Assembly (NCBI RefSeq): GCF_003719305.1
Contig: NZ_RARC01000001.1
Span: 496,001-560,000, forward strand
Origin: Mycolicibacterium stellerae
GTDB lineage: Bacteria > Actinomycetota > Actinomycetes > Mycobacteriales > Mycobacteriaceae
Direction: 5' to 3'
DNA length: 64,000 bases
Both the position numbers and the translations under genes were made by a program. This document shows positions 25,872-34,909 of this stretch, one piece after another. The notes under the pieces were generated by a model. The model searched no databases, was not told the origin of the DNA, and saw nothing but the letters and a program-made list of their open reading frames with translations. Numbering within the stretch: the stretch's first letter is position 1; every line of letters starts with the position of its first letter.

Positions 25872-26585
25872 GTGGAGCTGAAGTTGCAGCGCATCGGTGC
25901 GTGGTCCGGAATCGTGATGATCGTCCTGTTCAGCATCTTCTTCTCGGTGATGGCCAAGCTGTTTCCCCCTCTGTCGCCGACGGCATCAGCGGATGAGATC
26001 GCCGGATTCCTTGTCGAACATAAGATCTGGGTCCGCTTCGGCATCGCGGGGAGCCTGCTCGCCATCGTCGTCGCGTTTCCGTTTCTGGCCGCGATCTGCC
26101 TTCGGATCCGCCGCGTCGAAGGTCGCTGGGGAATGCTCACCGTCACTCAGTTGCTCGCGGCAGCCGTCTTCGTGCCCGCCTTCATCTTCGCATTCGTCAT
26201 CCTGGCGGCCGCCGCGTTCCGGCCCGAGCAGAGGCCTCCCGAGATCACCCTGGCTCTCGACGATTTGTTCTGGTTGTGGTTCGTCGGTATCGCAGGAACG
26301 ATCATCGTGCAGAACCTGACGCTGGCCGTTGCGGCCTTCGTCGACACCACTGAGCCGCGGACCTTTCCCCGCTGGTACGGCTACTTGAATCTCTGGACAG
26401 CGACGCTGTCATTACCAGGCGGCATGACCGTGGTCTTCAACGACGGCCCGTTGGCCTGGAACGGCGTGTTCTCCTTCTACGTCCCCGGTGCCGCGCTGGT
26501 CATCTGGTTGTTCGCCACCGCTTTCGTGATGGATCGTTCCGTCAAAGCGCAGGAAGCCGCCGAAGCGCACCTCGTCGCCGCGTGA
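25872..26585 (+). CDS. Hypothetical integral membrane protein
   Basis: This 237-aa protein has several hydrophobic segments: SGIVMIVLFSIFFSVMA, then FGIAGSLLAIVVAFPFLAAI, then LLAAAVFVPAFIFAFVILAA, then IAGTIIVQNLTLAVAAF, then a C-terminal PGAALVIWLFATAFVM. There are no catalytic motifs and I do not recognise the family. The start is assigned to GTG 25872, close to the first membrane segment. The stop overlaps the GTG of the COX3-like gene (GTGA at 26582), so the two are translationally coupled and the protein probably works with that membrane unit. Confidence 0.78.
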   Translation: MELKLQRIGAWSGIVMIVLFSIFFSVMAKLFPPLSPTASADEIAGFLVEHKIWVRFGIAGSLLAIVVAFPFLAAICLRIRRVEGRWGMLTVTQLLAAAVFVPAFIFAFVILAAAAFRPEQRPPEITLALDDLFWLWFVGIAGTIIVQNLTLAVAAFVDTTEPRTFPRWYGYLNLWTATLSLPGGMTVVFNDGPLAWNGVFSFYVPGAALVIWLFATAFVMDRSVKAQEAAEAHLVAA

Positions 26586-27151
26586 CCGCGCCGATCGTCC
26601 GCCGGGTTCCCGGCGAATCCGGCACGTGGGTCTTCCTGTTCGGCGACATGGTGGTGTTCGGCGTCTTCTTCGTCACCTTCATGGTCGAACGGTCAAAAGC
26701 GCCCGAGGTGTTCGACGCCGCCCGCAAGACCCTGCACATCGGTGTCGGCGTCACCAACACCCTGGTGTTGCTGACCAGTTCACTGTGCGTCGTGGTGGCA
26801 CTGGGCGCCATCCGCTCCGGGATGAAATCGATTGCCACCAAAGCGTTGTACGCGGCGATCGGATGCGGCTTGGCATTCATCGGGCTGAAAGTCTTCGAGT
26901 ACGTGGCACTGGCCTCGGCCGGACACGGACCCGGTGCCAACCACTTCTACCTGTACTACTTCATCCTGACCGGTCTGCACCTGCTGCACGTGTGCATCGG
27001 TCTCGCGGTGCTGGCCCTGCTGGTCACCCAATCGCGCCGGGCCGAACTGAGTGCGACCCGGCTGGCACTGATCGAGGGCGGTGCCTGCTTCTGGCACCTC
27101 GTCGATCTGCTGTGGATCTTCCTGTTCGCACTCCTGTATCTGGTGAGCTGA
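26582..27151 (+). CDS. Cytochrome c oxidase subunit III-like protein (NorE-like)
   Basis: This 189-aa membrane protein is homologous to heme-copper oxidase subunit III. It has the N-terminal pattern RVPGESGTWVFLFGDMVVFG, FVTFMVER, ALYAAIGCGLAFIGLKVFEY and the diagnostic HFYLYYFILTGLHLLHVCIG, with FWHLVDLLWIFLFALLYL at the end. The shorter five-helix-like form matches NorE-type proteins found with nitric oxide reductases as well as CtaE. No subunit I gene is nearby. It is coupled on both sides (GTGA with the membrane protein, TGATG with the subunit IV-like gene). Confidence 0.85.
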   Translation: MTAPIVRRVPGESGTWVFLFGDMVVFGVFFVTFMVERSKAPEVFDAARKTLHIGVGVTNTLVLLTSSLCVVVALGAIRSGMKSIATKALYAAIGCGLAFIGLKVFEYVALASAGHGPGANHFYLYYFILTGLHLLHVCIGLAVLALLVTQSRRAELSATRLALIEGGACFWHLVDLLWIFLFALLYLVS

Positions 27152-27420
27152 TGACGGTATTTCAACTTGTCCGCAATCGTGCGGGGATCTCCTGGCTGAT
27201 ACTGATCGCCGCGACCGTCATCTCCTGGGCGGTCGGGGCCGAACACGGCACCGGGTCGATGGTTGTGCTGGTGGTGTTGGCGATCGCCGCCCTGAAGGTC
27301 CGACTGGTCGGGCTGGACTTCATGGAGTTGCGGCACGCCCCGATTCCGCTGCGCGCAGCGTTCGAGTTCTATTGCTTCGCCATCTGGGCGGTGTTATCCG
27401 GGCTGTACCTCTGGCTCTAG
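27151..27420 (+). CDS. Cytochrome c oxidase subunit IV family protein (NorF/CyoD-like)
   Basis: This 89-aa small membrane protein has about three hydrophobic helices (SWLILIAATVISWAVG; SMVVLVVLAIAALKVRLVG; FAIWAVLSGLYLWL). The KVRLVGLDFMELRHAP segment between helices 2 and 3 is characteristic of prokaryotic subunit IV (COX4/NorF-like) proteins. It shares one base with the preceding stop (TGATG). Together the pair forms an accessory III/IV unit lacking a catalytic subunit. Confidence 0.82.
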   Translation: MTVFQLVRNRAGISWLILIAATVISWAVGAEHGTGSMVVLVVLAIAALKVRLVGLDFMELRHAPIPLRAAFEFYCFAIWAVLSGLYLWL

Positions 27421-27509
27421 CCGTCCCGGCCCAAATCGGTGGCCTGACGCCCTCCGCGATCCCCTTACAGTTGAAGGATGCTCGAGAGCGATCTGCGGCG
27501 GGGAGAGCG

Positions 27510-28307
27510 GTGAAGGTCCATCATCTCAACTGCGGCACCATGCACCCCGTTTACGGCCCTGAGTGCGTATGCCACGTCCTGCTGGTCGAAACCAACAACG
27601 GTCTGGTGCTCATCGACACCGGCTTCGGAATCGACGACTGCGCCGATCCGAAGGGACGGGTGGGACCGGTCCGGTTCGTCACCCGTCCCGTCTTCGAGTC
27701 CACCGAGGCGCCCGCGCACCAGCTCGACCGAATGGGGTTCCGCCGCGACGATGTCCGCCACATCGTGCTGACCCACCTCGATACAGACCATGTCGGCGGC
27801 GCAGCGGACTTCCCGAACGCGCAAATCCACGTCACCTCCGCCGAGGCAGTCGCGGCGTTCGCCTCGCCAACCCGCGCGGAAAAGGTCAGGTACGGCCGAC
27901 AGCACTGGGTGAAAGACCGCGACGTCGTCGAACACGACCCCAAGGGGGAGGCCTGGCGTGGGTTCGCGGCCGCCAAGGAGCTCGTCGATATCGCTTCCGG
28001 CATCGTTCTCATCTCACTACCGGGTCACAGCCGCGGTCACGCCTGCATCGCGGTCGACGCAGGCCATCGATGGGTCTTGCACTGCGGGGACGCCTTCTAC
28101 CACTACGGTTCGCTGGACGGCACCCACGTGCCGCGCACCCTGTGGGCGATGGAAACCGCGGTCGCCTTCGACCGAAAGAAGATGGGGGACAACCACGCTC
28201 GCCTGTCGGAGCTGTACAACCAGGCGGAGCCGGGCCTCTGCATCGCGCCTGCGCACGACCTAAAACTGTACGAACGCGCGAAGGCGACGGCTGAGCCCTC
28301 GAATTAG
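27510..28307 (+). CDS. MBL-fold metallohydrolase
   Basis: This 265-aa protein belongs to the metallo-beta-lactamase superfamily, in the lactonase-like branch. The metal motif reads THLDTDHVGGAAD near residue 90, with Asp in place of the usual second His of HxHxDH, a substitution frequent in this branch. Further ligand positions are visible in LPGHSRGHACIA, HCGDAFYH and a late APAHD. GTG 27510 is preceded by GGGGAG at good spacing and gives the usual start (VKVHHLNCGTM). It overlaps the convergent MDR gene by 4 bp. The substrate is unknown. Confidence 0.87.
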   Translation: MKVHHLNCGTMHPVYGPECVCHVLLVETNNGLVLIDTGFGIDDCADPKGRVGPVRFVTRPVFESTEAPAHQLDRMGFRRDDVRHIVLTHLDTDHVGGAADFPNAQIHVTSAEAVAAFASPTRAEKVRYGRQHWVKDRDVVEHDPKGEAWRGFAAAKELVDIASGIVLISLPGHSRGHACIAVDAGHRWVLHCGDAFYHYGSLDGTHVPRTLWAMETAVAFDRKKMGDNHARLSELYNQAEPGLCIAPAHDLKLYERAKATAEPSN

Positions 28308-29308
28308 GGCACCAGCACCACTTTCCCGACGTTCTCGCGCGCGGCCAGAATCCGGTGTGCCTCACCGGCGTTGGCGAAGGGTACGGCCTCGTGAACGACT
28401 GGGACGGCGACGCCGTCGGCCAGCGCCGCGCTGAGCGGGCCGATCCACGGCTCCAGCGAGCCGCGGTCGTCCCACAGCTTGAGCATGTTCAACCCGATGA
28501 TGGCTTTGGAGTCCGAGAGTTGCTTGACGAGGTTGAAGCCACGAAGCATCGGCAGTAGCTGCGGCAGCGCGGTTCGCAGCGAGCGTTTCTCACCCTGCTG
28601 CATCGCCGAAAACCCATACGCGATGATCCGGCCGCCTGGGCGAATCAGGTCGTAGGAGCGCTTGAGCGACTTGCCCCCTATCGCGTCGAGCACGATGTCA
28701 TAGGGCGGCAACCCTTTCCACCAACCGTCCTTGCGATAATCGATCGCGCGGTCGACGCCGAACTCGGCCAGGCGCGCGTGCTTACCCGGTGACGCCGTCC
28801 CGTGTATCTCGGCACCCGCCGCCTTTGCCAACTGGATCGCCGCGATTCCGACACCGCCCGCCGCCGCGTGGATCAGCACCCGCTCACCGGCACGCAACGA
28901 CCCATACCCATGCAGCGCTGCCCACGCCGTGGAGTAATTGACCGGTATCGCCGCGCCCTGTTCGAAGCTCAGCGATTCAGGTAGGGGTATCGCGTCGGCC
29001 GCCGGGATGGTGACAATTTCGGCGTAGCCGCCGAATCGCGTTCCGCCGAAGACGCGTTCGCCGACGCGGGCCTGGTCGACGCCTTCGCCGACGGCCTCGA
29101 TGGTGCCCGCCACCTCGTAGCCGACGACGCAGGGCGGCTTGGGTGCGTCCGGGTAGAGGCCGACGCGCGCGAGGTGATCGGCGAAGTTCACCCCTGCGGC
29201 GCGGACCGCGATCCTCACCTGGCCCGCCGACGGCGCCGGCGGATCCGGCCGCTCTTGGGTCTGCAGGACGGACAGGTCACCGTGCTTGGTGATGACGACG
29301 GCGCGCAT
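28304..29308 (-). CDS. Zinc-independent MDR / NADPH:quinone reductase-like oxidoreductase
   Basis: This 334-aa medium-chain dehydrogenase/reductase of the quinone reductase/VAT-1-like branch opens MRAVVITKHGDLSVLQ, then GVNFADHLARVGLYPDAPKPP. It has the Rossmann motif HAAAGGVGIAAIQLAKAAGA. The structural- and catalytic-zinc cysteines of alcohol dehydrogenases are absent, as expected for this branch. It is likely NADPH-dependent and acts on quinones or enones. It lies 7 bp downstream of the SDR gene and may be the last gene of the P450-hydrolase-SDR operon. Confidence 0.87.
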   Translation of the reverse strand: MRAVVITKHGDLSVLQTQERPDPPAPSAGQVRIAVRAAGVNFADHLARVGLYPDAPKPPCVVGYEVAGTIEAVGEGVDQARVGERVFGGTRFGGYAEIVTIPAADAIPLPESLSFEQGAAIPVNYSTAWAALHGYGSLRAGERVLIHAAAGGVGIAAIQLAKAAGAEIHGTASPGKHARLAEFGVDRAIDYRKDGWWKGLPPYDIVLDAIGGKSLKRSYDLIRPGGRIIAYGFSAMQQGEKRSLRTALPQLLPMLRGFNLVKQLSDSKAIIGLNMLKLWDDRGSLEPWIGPLSAALADGVAVPVVHEAVPFANAGEAHRILAARENVGKVVLVP

Positions 29309-29315
29309 AGGAGGA

Positions 29316-30182
29316 TCAGACCGTTGCGACGGAAGGGTTCTGCTGCGCGCGGCTCCTGAGTCGGCCGACGATGGTGCCGAGCAGGTCGTAATAGTGGGTC
29401 GGGGCCACCCGGGTCAGGATGTCGAAGAGGTAGGCATCGGGACCGACAAGAATGCGCGCCTTGCCGGCCTCGACACCCTTGTGGATGATCTCGGCCGCCT
29501 TATCGGGCTGGGTCATGGTGATCGCGGCGAACTCCTGCGCCATCTGCTCGTGGCTGCGACCGCGCCCGTCGGGGTCCTTGCGGAATCGCGCATTGCGCAC
29601 GATGTTCGTGTTGACCCCGCCCGGGTGCACGTTGATGGCGGTCACACCGGTGCCGCGCAGCTCCTGACGCAGCGAGTCGGTGAAGCCTCGCACGGCGAAT
29701 TTCGCTGAGCAGTAGGCACTTTGATTAGGCATGCCAGCGAGGCCGAACACACTTGAGGTGTTCACGATCGCACCGGAGTCCTGCTCGACCAGAATCGGCA
29801 GAAATGCTCGCGTCCCGTTGACGACACCGCCGAAGTTGATGTCCCACAACCAGTTCTCGTCATCGGGGTTCGCGTCGAGCACGCTCGAGGCCACGGCGAC
29901 GCCCGCGTTGTTGAAGACTGCACCCAGCCGGGCAGGCGCCCAGTCGCGCACCTCGGAGGCGAAGTCGCGTTGGGCGTCGGCGTCGCGGACGTCGAGCACC
30001 CGCGTCAGGCTGGGACCGGTCAGGCCTGCTTCGGTCTCCTTGAGCCCGAGCTCGTCGACGTCGCTGAGGGCGACCGGGCAACCGTGGGTCGAAAGTCGTT
30101 GTGCCAGGGCACGACCGATGCCCGATGCCGCGCCAGAAATGACGACGGTGCGGCCGCTGATCCGGCGGGAAGGGTTGCTCAC
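29316..30182 (-). CDS. SDR family oxidoreductase
   Basis: This 288-aa short-chain dehydrogenase has the glycine motif SGAASGIGRAL, NNAGVAVASS, a catalytic serine region (NTSSVFGLAG) and YCSAKFAVRGFTDSL as YxxxK. The extended C-terminus (HYYDLLGTIVGRLRSRAQQ) is typical of mycobacterial SDRs near P450 and hydrolase genes. The start is GTG 30182, which overlaps the stop of the hydrolase gene (GTGA); an earlier in-frame start lies within that gene. It is third in the operon after the P450 and alpha/beta hydrolase. Confidence 0.87.
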   Translation of the reverse strand: MSNPSRRISGRTVVISGAASGIGRALAQRLSTHGCPVALSDVDELGLKETEAGLTGPSLTRVLDVRDADAQRDFASEVRDWAPARLGAVFNNAGVAVASSVLDANPDDENWLWDINFGGVVNGTRAFLPILVEQDSGAIVNTSSVFGLAGMPNQSAYCSAKFAVRGFTDSLRQELRGTGVTAINVHPGGVNTNIVRNARFRKDPDGRGRSHEQMAQEFAAITMTQPDKAAEIIHKGVEAGKARILVGPDAYLFDILTRVAPTHYYDLLGTIVGRLRSRAQQNPSVATV

Positions 30183-31099
30183 TGATTCTCCTTGACTTCG
30201 GTTTGATCGACCGACGCCGAGGCGACGTGGTCGATGATCAGGTCCATGAGGCGTGGCCATGCGCCTGCCGGGAGGTCGTGGCCCATGCCCGCGATGCTCT
30301 CCAGCCGTGCTCCGGGGATGGCCCGCGCCGTTGCGGCACCCCCGGTCGGATGGACCATCCGGTCCCGGTCGCCGTGGATCACCAGTGTCGGCACGTCGAT
30401 GGCGCGCAGTTCGGCGGTGCGATCACCGGAGCGGAAGATCGCCGCGAGTTGGCGCGGGGTGCCTGCGCTCGACCGGTCGCGGTCCCATCCGGTGGCGGCC
30501 CTCTGGCGCACACGCTCCTCGTCGAACGGGAAACCGTGCGAGCCGATGTGACGGAAGATCGCCACATCGCGCTCCTCCGCCTCCGCCTGCGTACGCGGCG
30601 GTTTGGCGGTCGCCAACCGCCGCCAGGTGGAAAGCGCGGGGCGTCCGATTCGCGGCGCACCCGTGGTGGACATGATCGAGGTCAGCGTGCGCACCCGGCC
30701 CGGATAGTGAGCGGCAACGGTCTGCGCGATCATCCCGCCCATCGAGATTCCGGCCAGATGCACGTCCTGATAGCCGAGCACGTCGAGCAGGCCGACGGTG
30801 TCGCGGGCCATGTCGCCGAGGTGGTACTGCCGCGGATGGCTGCCTCCGCGCAGGATGGCAAGCGGCTTCGGCGGCGGGTAGTCCATATGCGTCGATCGGC
30901 CCACGTCGCGGTTGTCGAAGCGGGTGACCCGATAGCCTTGTCCGGCAAGGGCGGTGGCGAAATCGGTCGGCCATGAGCCGTGCAATTGCTGACCCAGGCC
31001 ACCGATGAGCACGACGGGCGGATCATCGGGGTTGCCGATCTGCTCGTAACACAGTTCGATGCCACGGCCGACGTCGACGACCACTTGTTGGCCATTCAT
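30179..31099 (-). CDS. Alpha/beta hydrolase
   Basis: This 306-aa alpha/beta-hydrolase fold protein has the oxyanion-hole region VVLIGGLGQQLHGSW, the nucleophile elbow GISMGGMIAQ, an acid in LVIHGDRDRMVHP and the catalytic His in SIAGMGHDLP. It is probably cytosolic, since no signal peptide is visible. It is coupled on both sides: ATGA with the P450 upstream and GTGA with the SDR downstream. This implies a shared pathway in which an oxidised ester or lactone is hydrolysed. Confidence 0.88.
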   Translation of the reverse strand: MNGQQVVVDVGRGIELCYEQIGNPDDPPVVLIGGLGQQLHGSWPTDFATALAGQGYRVTRFDNRDVGRSTHMDYPPPKPLAILRGGSHPRQYHLGDMARDTVGLLDVLGYQDVHLAGISMGGMIAQTVAAHYPGRVRTLTSIMSTTGAPRIGRPALSTWRRLATAKPPRTQAEAEERDVAIFRHIGSHGFPFDEERVRQRAATGWDRDRSSAGTPRQLAAIFRSGDRTAELRAIDVPTLVIHGDRDRMVHPTGGAATARAIPGARLESIAGMGHDLPAGAWPRLMDLIIDHVASASVDQTEVKENQ

Positions 31100-32454
31100 G
31101 CCGTCACCCGCTCGGAATCTCTGCGAGTCGTTGATTTCGATCCCACCCTTCGTCGGTAGACCACGGCGCGCCCGCCGCGCGCCGGTGCAGTGGCCACGCC
31201 GCGCGAGTGAATGCGCTCACCGGCGGCATATGTTGTGCCGAACTCGAATTCACGCAACAACGTCCGAAGCGTGACGTTCAACTCCATGTTGGCGAAGGCG
31301 GCGCCGATGCACCGACGGATACCTCCGCCGTACGGAATCCAGGTGTGCGTGTCGGGGTTGCCGCCCAGGAAGCGGTCCGGGTTGAAGGCTCCTGCGTCGG
31401 CGAAGTTCTGCTCGGCTCCGTGCGACATCGTGATGCTTGCGATGACCGCGTGACCTTGGGGGATGACCCACTCGCCCAATCGGATTCGTTCCCGCGCGAC
31501 CCTGATGGTCGCCTCCACAACGGGTCGGATGCGCTGGACTTCCCAGATCGTGGCCTGCAGCAACTGCGACCCACCCGCGTCGACCTCGGCGGTGAGCCGG
31601 GTCAGCAGGCGCGGATGCCTGCGCAGCCGCTCGATTGCCCACGCCAGCGTGGTCGCCGTGGTCTCGTGGCCAGCCGAAAGCAGTGTGAGCAGCTCGTCGG
31701 CGATGTGGTCGTCGGAGATCGGTGAACCGTCTTCGTAGCGCGCCGCCAGCATGAGGGCGAGGACGTCGTTGCGCTCGCCGAACGCGGGATCGTCGCGCGC
31801 CTCGGCGATGAGGTCGGCGATGATCTCGTTGTAGCGCCTGCGGTACCGCTGGACCCGCCCCCACGGGCTCCACGGACCGAGATCGCGCCGAAACACCGCT
31901 GGCATCACCGCCATTCGCGATGCCAGCGGGATCATCGGTGGGAACAGCTCCCGCAGTTCGTCGAACGCGGAACCCTGTGCGCCGAACACCGTGCGGAGGA
32001 TGGCGTTGAGGGTGATGCGCATCATCGGCTCAAGCGTTTCGAACTCCCGGCCCTCGGGCCAGCTCGCGATCTCGCGCATCACTTCTTCTTCGACGATCGC
32101 TTCGTAGCCGATCATCCGCTTGCCGTGAAACGGCGGGACGAGCAGCTTGCGACGCGCGCGGTGCTCGTCGCCGTCCAGGCTGAAGGTCGAGCCAGGGCCA
32201 AGGACGGCGCCAAGATTGGACGTCCGGCCGACGAGGTCGCTGCTGGTGGTGAAGAGATCCTTGATCAAGGCGGGGTCGCTGATCACCGCGGTTTCGCCGA
32301 ATATCGGCAGGCTCACCGTGAACGCACCGCCGTAGCGCCGACCGATCGAGGCAACCGCGCGGTGCCGCGCGGTCAGGAAGCCGATGCCCATGACCGCTTT
32401 CGGTATCCGCGGCCCAGGCGGCATCCGCACCGGGTCCGTCGTTGCCTCACCCAT
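31096..32454 (-). CDS. Cytochrome P450
   Basis: This 452-aa heme monooxygenase has the I-helix AGHETTATTLAW, ExxR as EVQRIRP and the heme ligand loop PYGGGIRRCIGAAFA with the axial cysteine. The proline-rich N-terminus (MPPGPRIPKAV) and overall form resemble the CYP138-like mycobacterial P450s. ATG 32454 follows AAGGGGCGAC. It heads an operon with hydrolase and SDR genes. The redox partner ferredoxin is not in the window. The GTAC-rich palindromic promoter region upstream may be the operator of a regulator not encoded here. Confidence 0.92.
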   Translation of the reverse strand: MGEATTDPVRMPPGPRIPKAVMGIGFLTARHRAVASIGRRYGGAFTVSLPIFGETAVISDPALIKDLFTTSSDLVGRTSNLGAVLGPGSTFSLDGDEHRARRKLLVPPFHGKRMIGYEAIVEEEVMREIASWPEGREFETLEPMMRITLNAILRTVFGAQGSAFDELRELFPPMIPLASRMAVMPAVFRRDLGPWSPWGRVQRYRRRYNEIIADLIAEARDDPAFGERNDVLALMLAARYEDGSPISDDHIADELLTLLSAGHETTATTLAWAIERLRRHPRLLTRLTAEVDAGGSQLLQATIWEVQRIRPVVEATIRVARERIRLGEWVIPQGHAVIASITMSHGAEQNFADAGAFNPDRFLGGNPDTHTWIPYGGGIRRCIGAAFANMELNVTLRTLLREFEFGTTYAAGERIHSRGVATAPARGGRAVVYRRRVGSKSTTRRDSERVTA

Positions 32455-32479
32455 GTCGCCCCTTCGCGTGGTACTGCAA

Positions 32480-32508
32480 GGTACCGCTCACGGTACGTGA
32501 CCGTACCG
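32480..32508. promoter_or_regulatory. GTAC-rich palindromes upstream of the P450 operon
   Basis: The motif GGTAC or its complement GTACC recurs four times within 38 bases (32470-32507). A perfect inverted repeat, CGGTAC at 32491-32496 and GTACCG at 32503-32508, lies 36 bp upstream of the P450 start. This is a plausible TetR-type operator, but no dedicated regulator gene adjoins it. Confidence 0.45.
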
Positions 32509-32627
32509 GCGACGACAACCCCCCTTGTACAGATGTGTAATAACGCGTGGTCGCCCTGTTGCGGAAGTCGGCCACAGCGGCCAGCGGACAGACCTAATCT
32601 TGATCATTCCCGTCACGAGGAGCACAT

Positions 32628-34418
32628 ATGGGTTTCATGGCGCCGAATCTGCCCGTGGTCGATCACGAGGAATTTGTCCGCCTGCCGCTGAGAGACCGCA
32701 TCAAGATCATCGTCCTCAAGTGGGTTGACTACGGGTACGGCGTGCCGCGGGCGATCCACGTCCTCTACATCGTCAAGTTGGTGGTCTTCTACGCGGTGGC
32801 CGGTATCGCGATCGCGACAGCGACCTCAGGCTTGCCCGCGTTCTGGCATGTGTCGGAGTGGTGGAATCAGCCGATCGTCTACCAGAAGGCGATCCTGTGG
32901 ACAGTTCTGCTCGAGGCCCTTGGCCTCGGGGGATCGTGGGGACCGTTGGCGGGCAAGACAAAGCCGATGACCGGCGGCTACCGTTTCTGGGCCCGGCCCA
33001 ACACCATTCGGCTGCGGCCGTGGCGGCGGGTGCCGTTCACCGCAGGTAACCGGAGAACCTGGTTCGACGTCGCGCTGTACCTCGCGCTGCTCGTCAGCCT
33101 CGTTGTGCCACTGCTGCTCTCCGGCGTACCCAGCGCGTCGCTGGCCGCGGCGCTGCCCGCCAACACCTCCGGCTTGGTGAACCCCGCACTGCTCGTCGGG
33201 CCCGCCGTGCTGCTGGTGCTGATCGGTTTGCGTGACAAGACCATCTTTCTTGCCGCAAGGGGTGAGCAGTATCTGCCCGCTTTGGTCTTCTTCGCGGCGC
33301 TGCCGTTCGTCGACATGATCATCGCGTGCAAGCTGCTGATCTTCACCGTCTGGTTCTGGGCGGGCGTATCGAAGTTCGGCCTGCACTTCACCAGCGTCAT
33401 ACCGCCGATGGTCAGCAATAGCCCGTCGATGCCATTGAAATGGCTCAAGCGGGCGCACTATCGCGATCACCCTGACAACCTGCTGCCGTCACACCTTGCC
33501 AGCTTCATGGCGCACGGACCCGGCACCGTCGTCGAGATCATCGCGCCGCTGACGTTGTTGTTCTCACCATGGCCGTGGTTGACGCTCGTCGCGGTGGCGA
33601 TCATGGTGTCGTTCCATCTGTTCATCATTTCCACCTTCCCGCTCGCGGTCCCGGTCGAGTGGAACGCGCTGTTCGCCTATGCGGTCATCTTCCTGTTCTG
33701 GGGTTTCCCGAACTGGCAGGGCTACGCGATCTGGGACATGTCGTCGCCGTGGCTGACGGTCGTGCTCCTCGCGGCGCTGTGCTTCTTCCCGGTGCTAGGC
33801 AACTTCCGCCCCGACCTGGTGTCCTTCCTGCCCGCCATGCGGCAGTACGCGGGCAACTGGGCGTCGGCCACATGGGCCTTCGCGCCCGGAGCAGAAGAGA
33901 AGCTGAACCGGGTGACCCGCTCGGCGGGCAACCAGGTCGACCAGTTGATCGACTTCGGCTATGACCCGCTGGTGTCGGAGATCTTCGCGCAGCAGACCAT
34001 CGGGTGGCGGGCGATGCACAGCCAGGGCCGCGGACTGTACTCCGTCCTGCTGAAGAACCTCCCCGACATCGACAGCAGATCGGTGCGCGAAGGTGAGGTG
34101 GTGTGCAACACGTTGATTGGGTTCAACTTCGGCGACGGCCACCTCCACGACGAAGACCTGATCGCAGCCGTTCAGGACGAGGCACAGTTCGAGCCGGGAG
34201 AGCTCATCGTGGTGTGGGTCGAATCGCAGCCGATCCACCGCAGGATCCAGTGCTACAAGGTGATCGACCCGGCTCTGGGCGTGATCGAGCGCGGCACCTG
34301 GAACGTGGAGGACGCGGTGGCCGAACAGCCGTGGCTGCCAAACGGCCCCATCCCGCTCGACGTGACCTGGACCCGGCCGATGAGCCCCGCGCCGATGCGG
34401 CATGCTGATCAGCCATGA
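32628..34418 (+). CDS. Multi-pass membrane protein, DUF3556-like
   Basis: This 596-aa protein has many hydrophobic helices (VKLVVFYAVAGIAIATA, LYLALLVSLVVPLLLSG, PALLVGPAVLLVLIGL, LLIFTVWFWAGVSKFG, LVAVAIMVSFHLFIIS, FAYAVIFLFWGFP) and a soluble C-terminal third (about 430-596). It resembles the mycobacterial DUF3556 membrane family. The function is not established. ATG 32628 follows a strong GAGGAG site. The stop overlaps the downstream SRPBCC start (ATGA), so the two products probably act together. It is divergent from the P450 operon. Confidence 0.8.
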   Translation: MGFMAPNLPVVDHEEFVRLPLRDRIKIIVLKWVDYGYGVPRAIHVLYIVKLVVFYAVAGIAIATATSGLPAFWHVSEWWNQPIVYQKAILWTVLLEALGLGGSWGPLAGKTKPMTGGYRFWARPNTIRLRPWRRVPFTAGNRRTWFDVALYLALLVSLVVPLLLSGVPSASLAAALPANTSGLVNPALLVGPAVLLVLIGLRDKTIFLAARGEQYLPALVFFAALPFVDMIIACKLLIFTVWFWAGVSKFGLHFTSVIPPMVSNSPSMPLKWLKRAHYRDHPDNLLPSHLASFMAHGPGTVVEIIAPLTLLFSPWPWLTLVAVAIMVSFHLFIISTFPLAVPVEWNALFAYAVIFLFWGFPNWQGYAIWDMSSPWLTVVLLAALCFFPVLGNFRPDLVSFLPAMRQYAGNWASATWAFAPGAEEKLNRVTRSAGNQVDQLIDFGYDPLVSEIFAQQTIGWRAMHSQGRGLYSVLLKNLPDIDSRSVREGEVVCNTLIGFNFGDGHLHDEDLIAAVQDEAQFEPGELIVVWVESQPIHRRIQCYKVIDPALGVIERGTWNVEDAVAEQPWLPNGPIPLDVTWTRPMSPAPMRHADQP

Positions 34419-34909
34419 CACGCTGGTATCCGCTCGAATCCGCCGACGCCGATTTCTTCGAGTCGGCACCGCAGGTCTTCACCTACCAGAAGCGTTTCGC
34501 CGCCTCCCCCGCCCAGGTCTGGGAGCAGCTCACGTCTGATGCCTCGCTCGCCGCGTGGGGTCCTGCCATCAAGAAGGTGACCTGGACGTCGGCGCGACCG
34601 TTCGGCGTTGGCACTACCCGAGACGTCGTTGGGCCGGGCGGTGTGACGATGCGCGAGCGTTTCTTCCGCTGGGAAGAGGGCACCCGCAAATCGTTCGCCG
34701 TCTACGAGTCGACGCTGCCGCTGTTCAAGCGTTTCGCCGAGGACTACATCGTCGAGCCCGACGGTGCCGAGACCCTGTTCACCTGGGCGCTGGCGCTCGA
34801 ACCGAAGGGCGCGCTATCGCTGCCGTTCAAGGTGCTGGCGCCTGCGGTGAAGGCCGCGTTCGGTCGGATTCCCGGTGACGGACAGCGGTATTGGGCCAAG
34901 CGCTCTTAG
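34415..34909 (+). CDS. SRPBCC family protein
   Basis: This 164-aa SRPBCC-fold protein includes QVFTYQKRFAASPAQVWEQL, GVGTTRDVVGPGGVTMRERF and the C-terminal helix PAVKAAFGRIPGDGQRYW. It is not closely similar to the three other SRPBCC proteins in this window. It is translationally coupled to the upstream membrane protein and overlaps the convergent SDR gene by 4 bp. Lipid or hydrophobic ligand binding is the general expectation. Confidence 0.82.
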   Translation: MTRWYPLESADADFFESAPQVFTYQKRFAASPAQVWEQLTSDASLAAWGPAIKKVTWTSARPFGVGTTRDVVGPGGVTMRERFFRWEEGTRKSFAVYESTLPLFKRFAEDYIVEPDGAETLFTWALALEPKGALSLPFKVLAPAVKAAFGRIPGDGQRYWAKRS

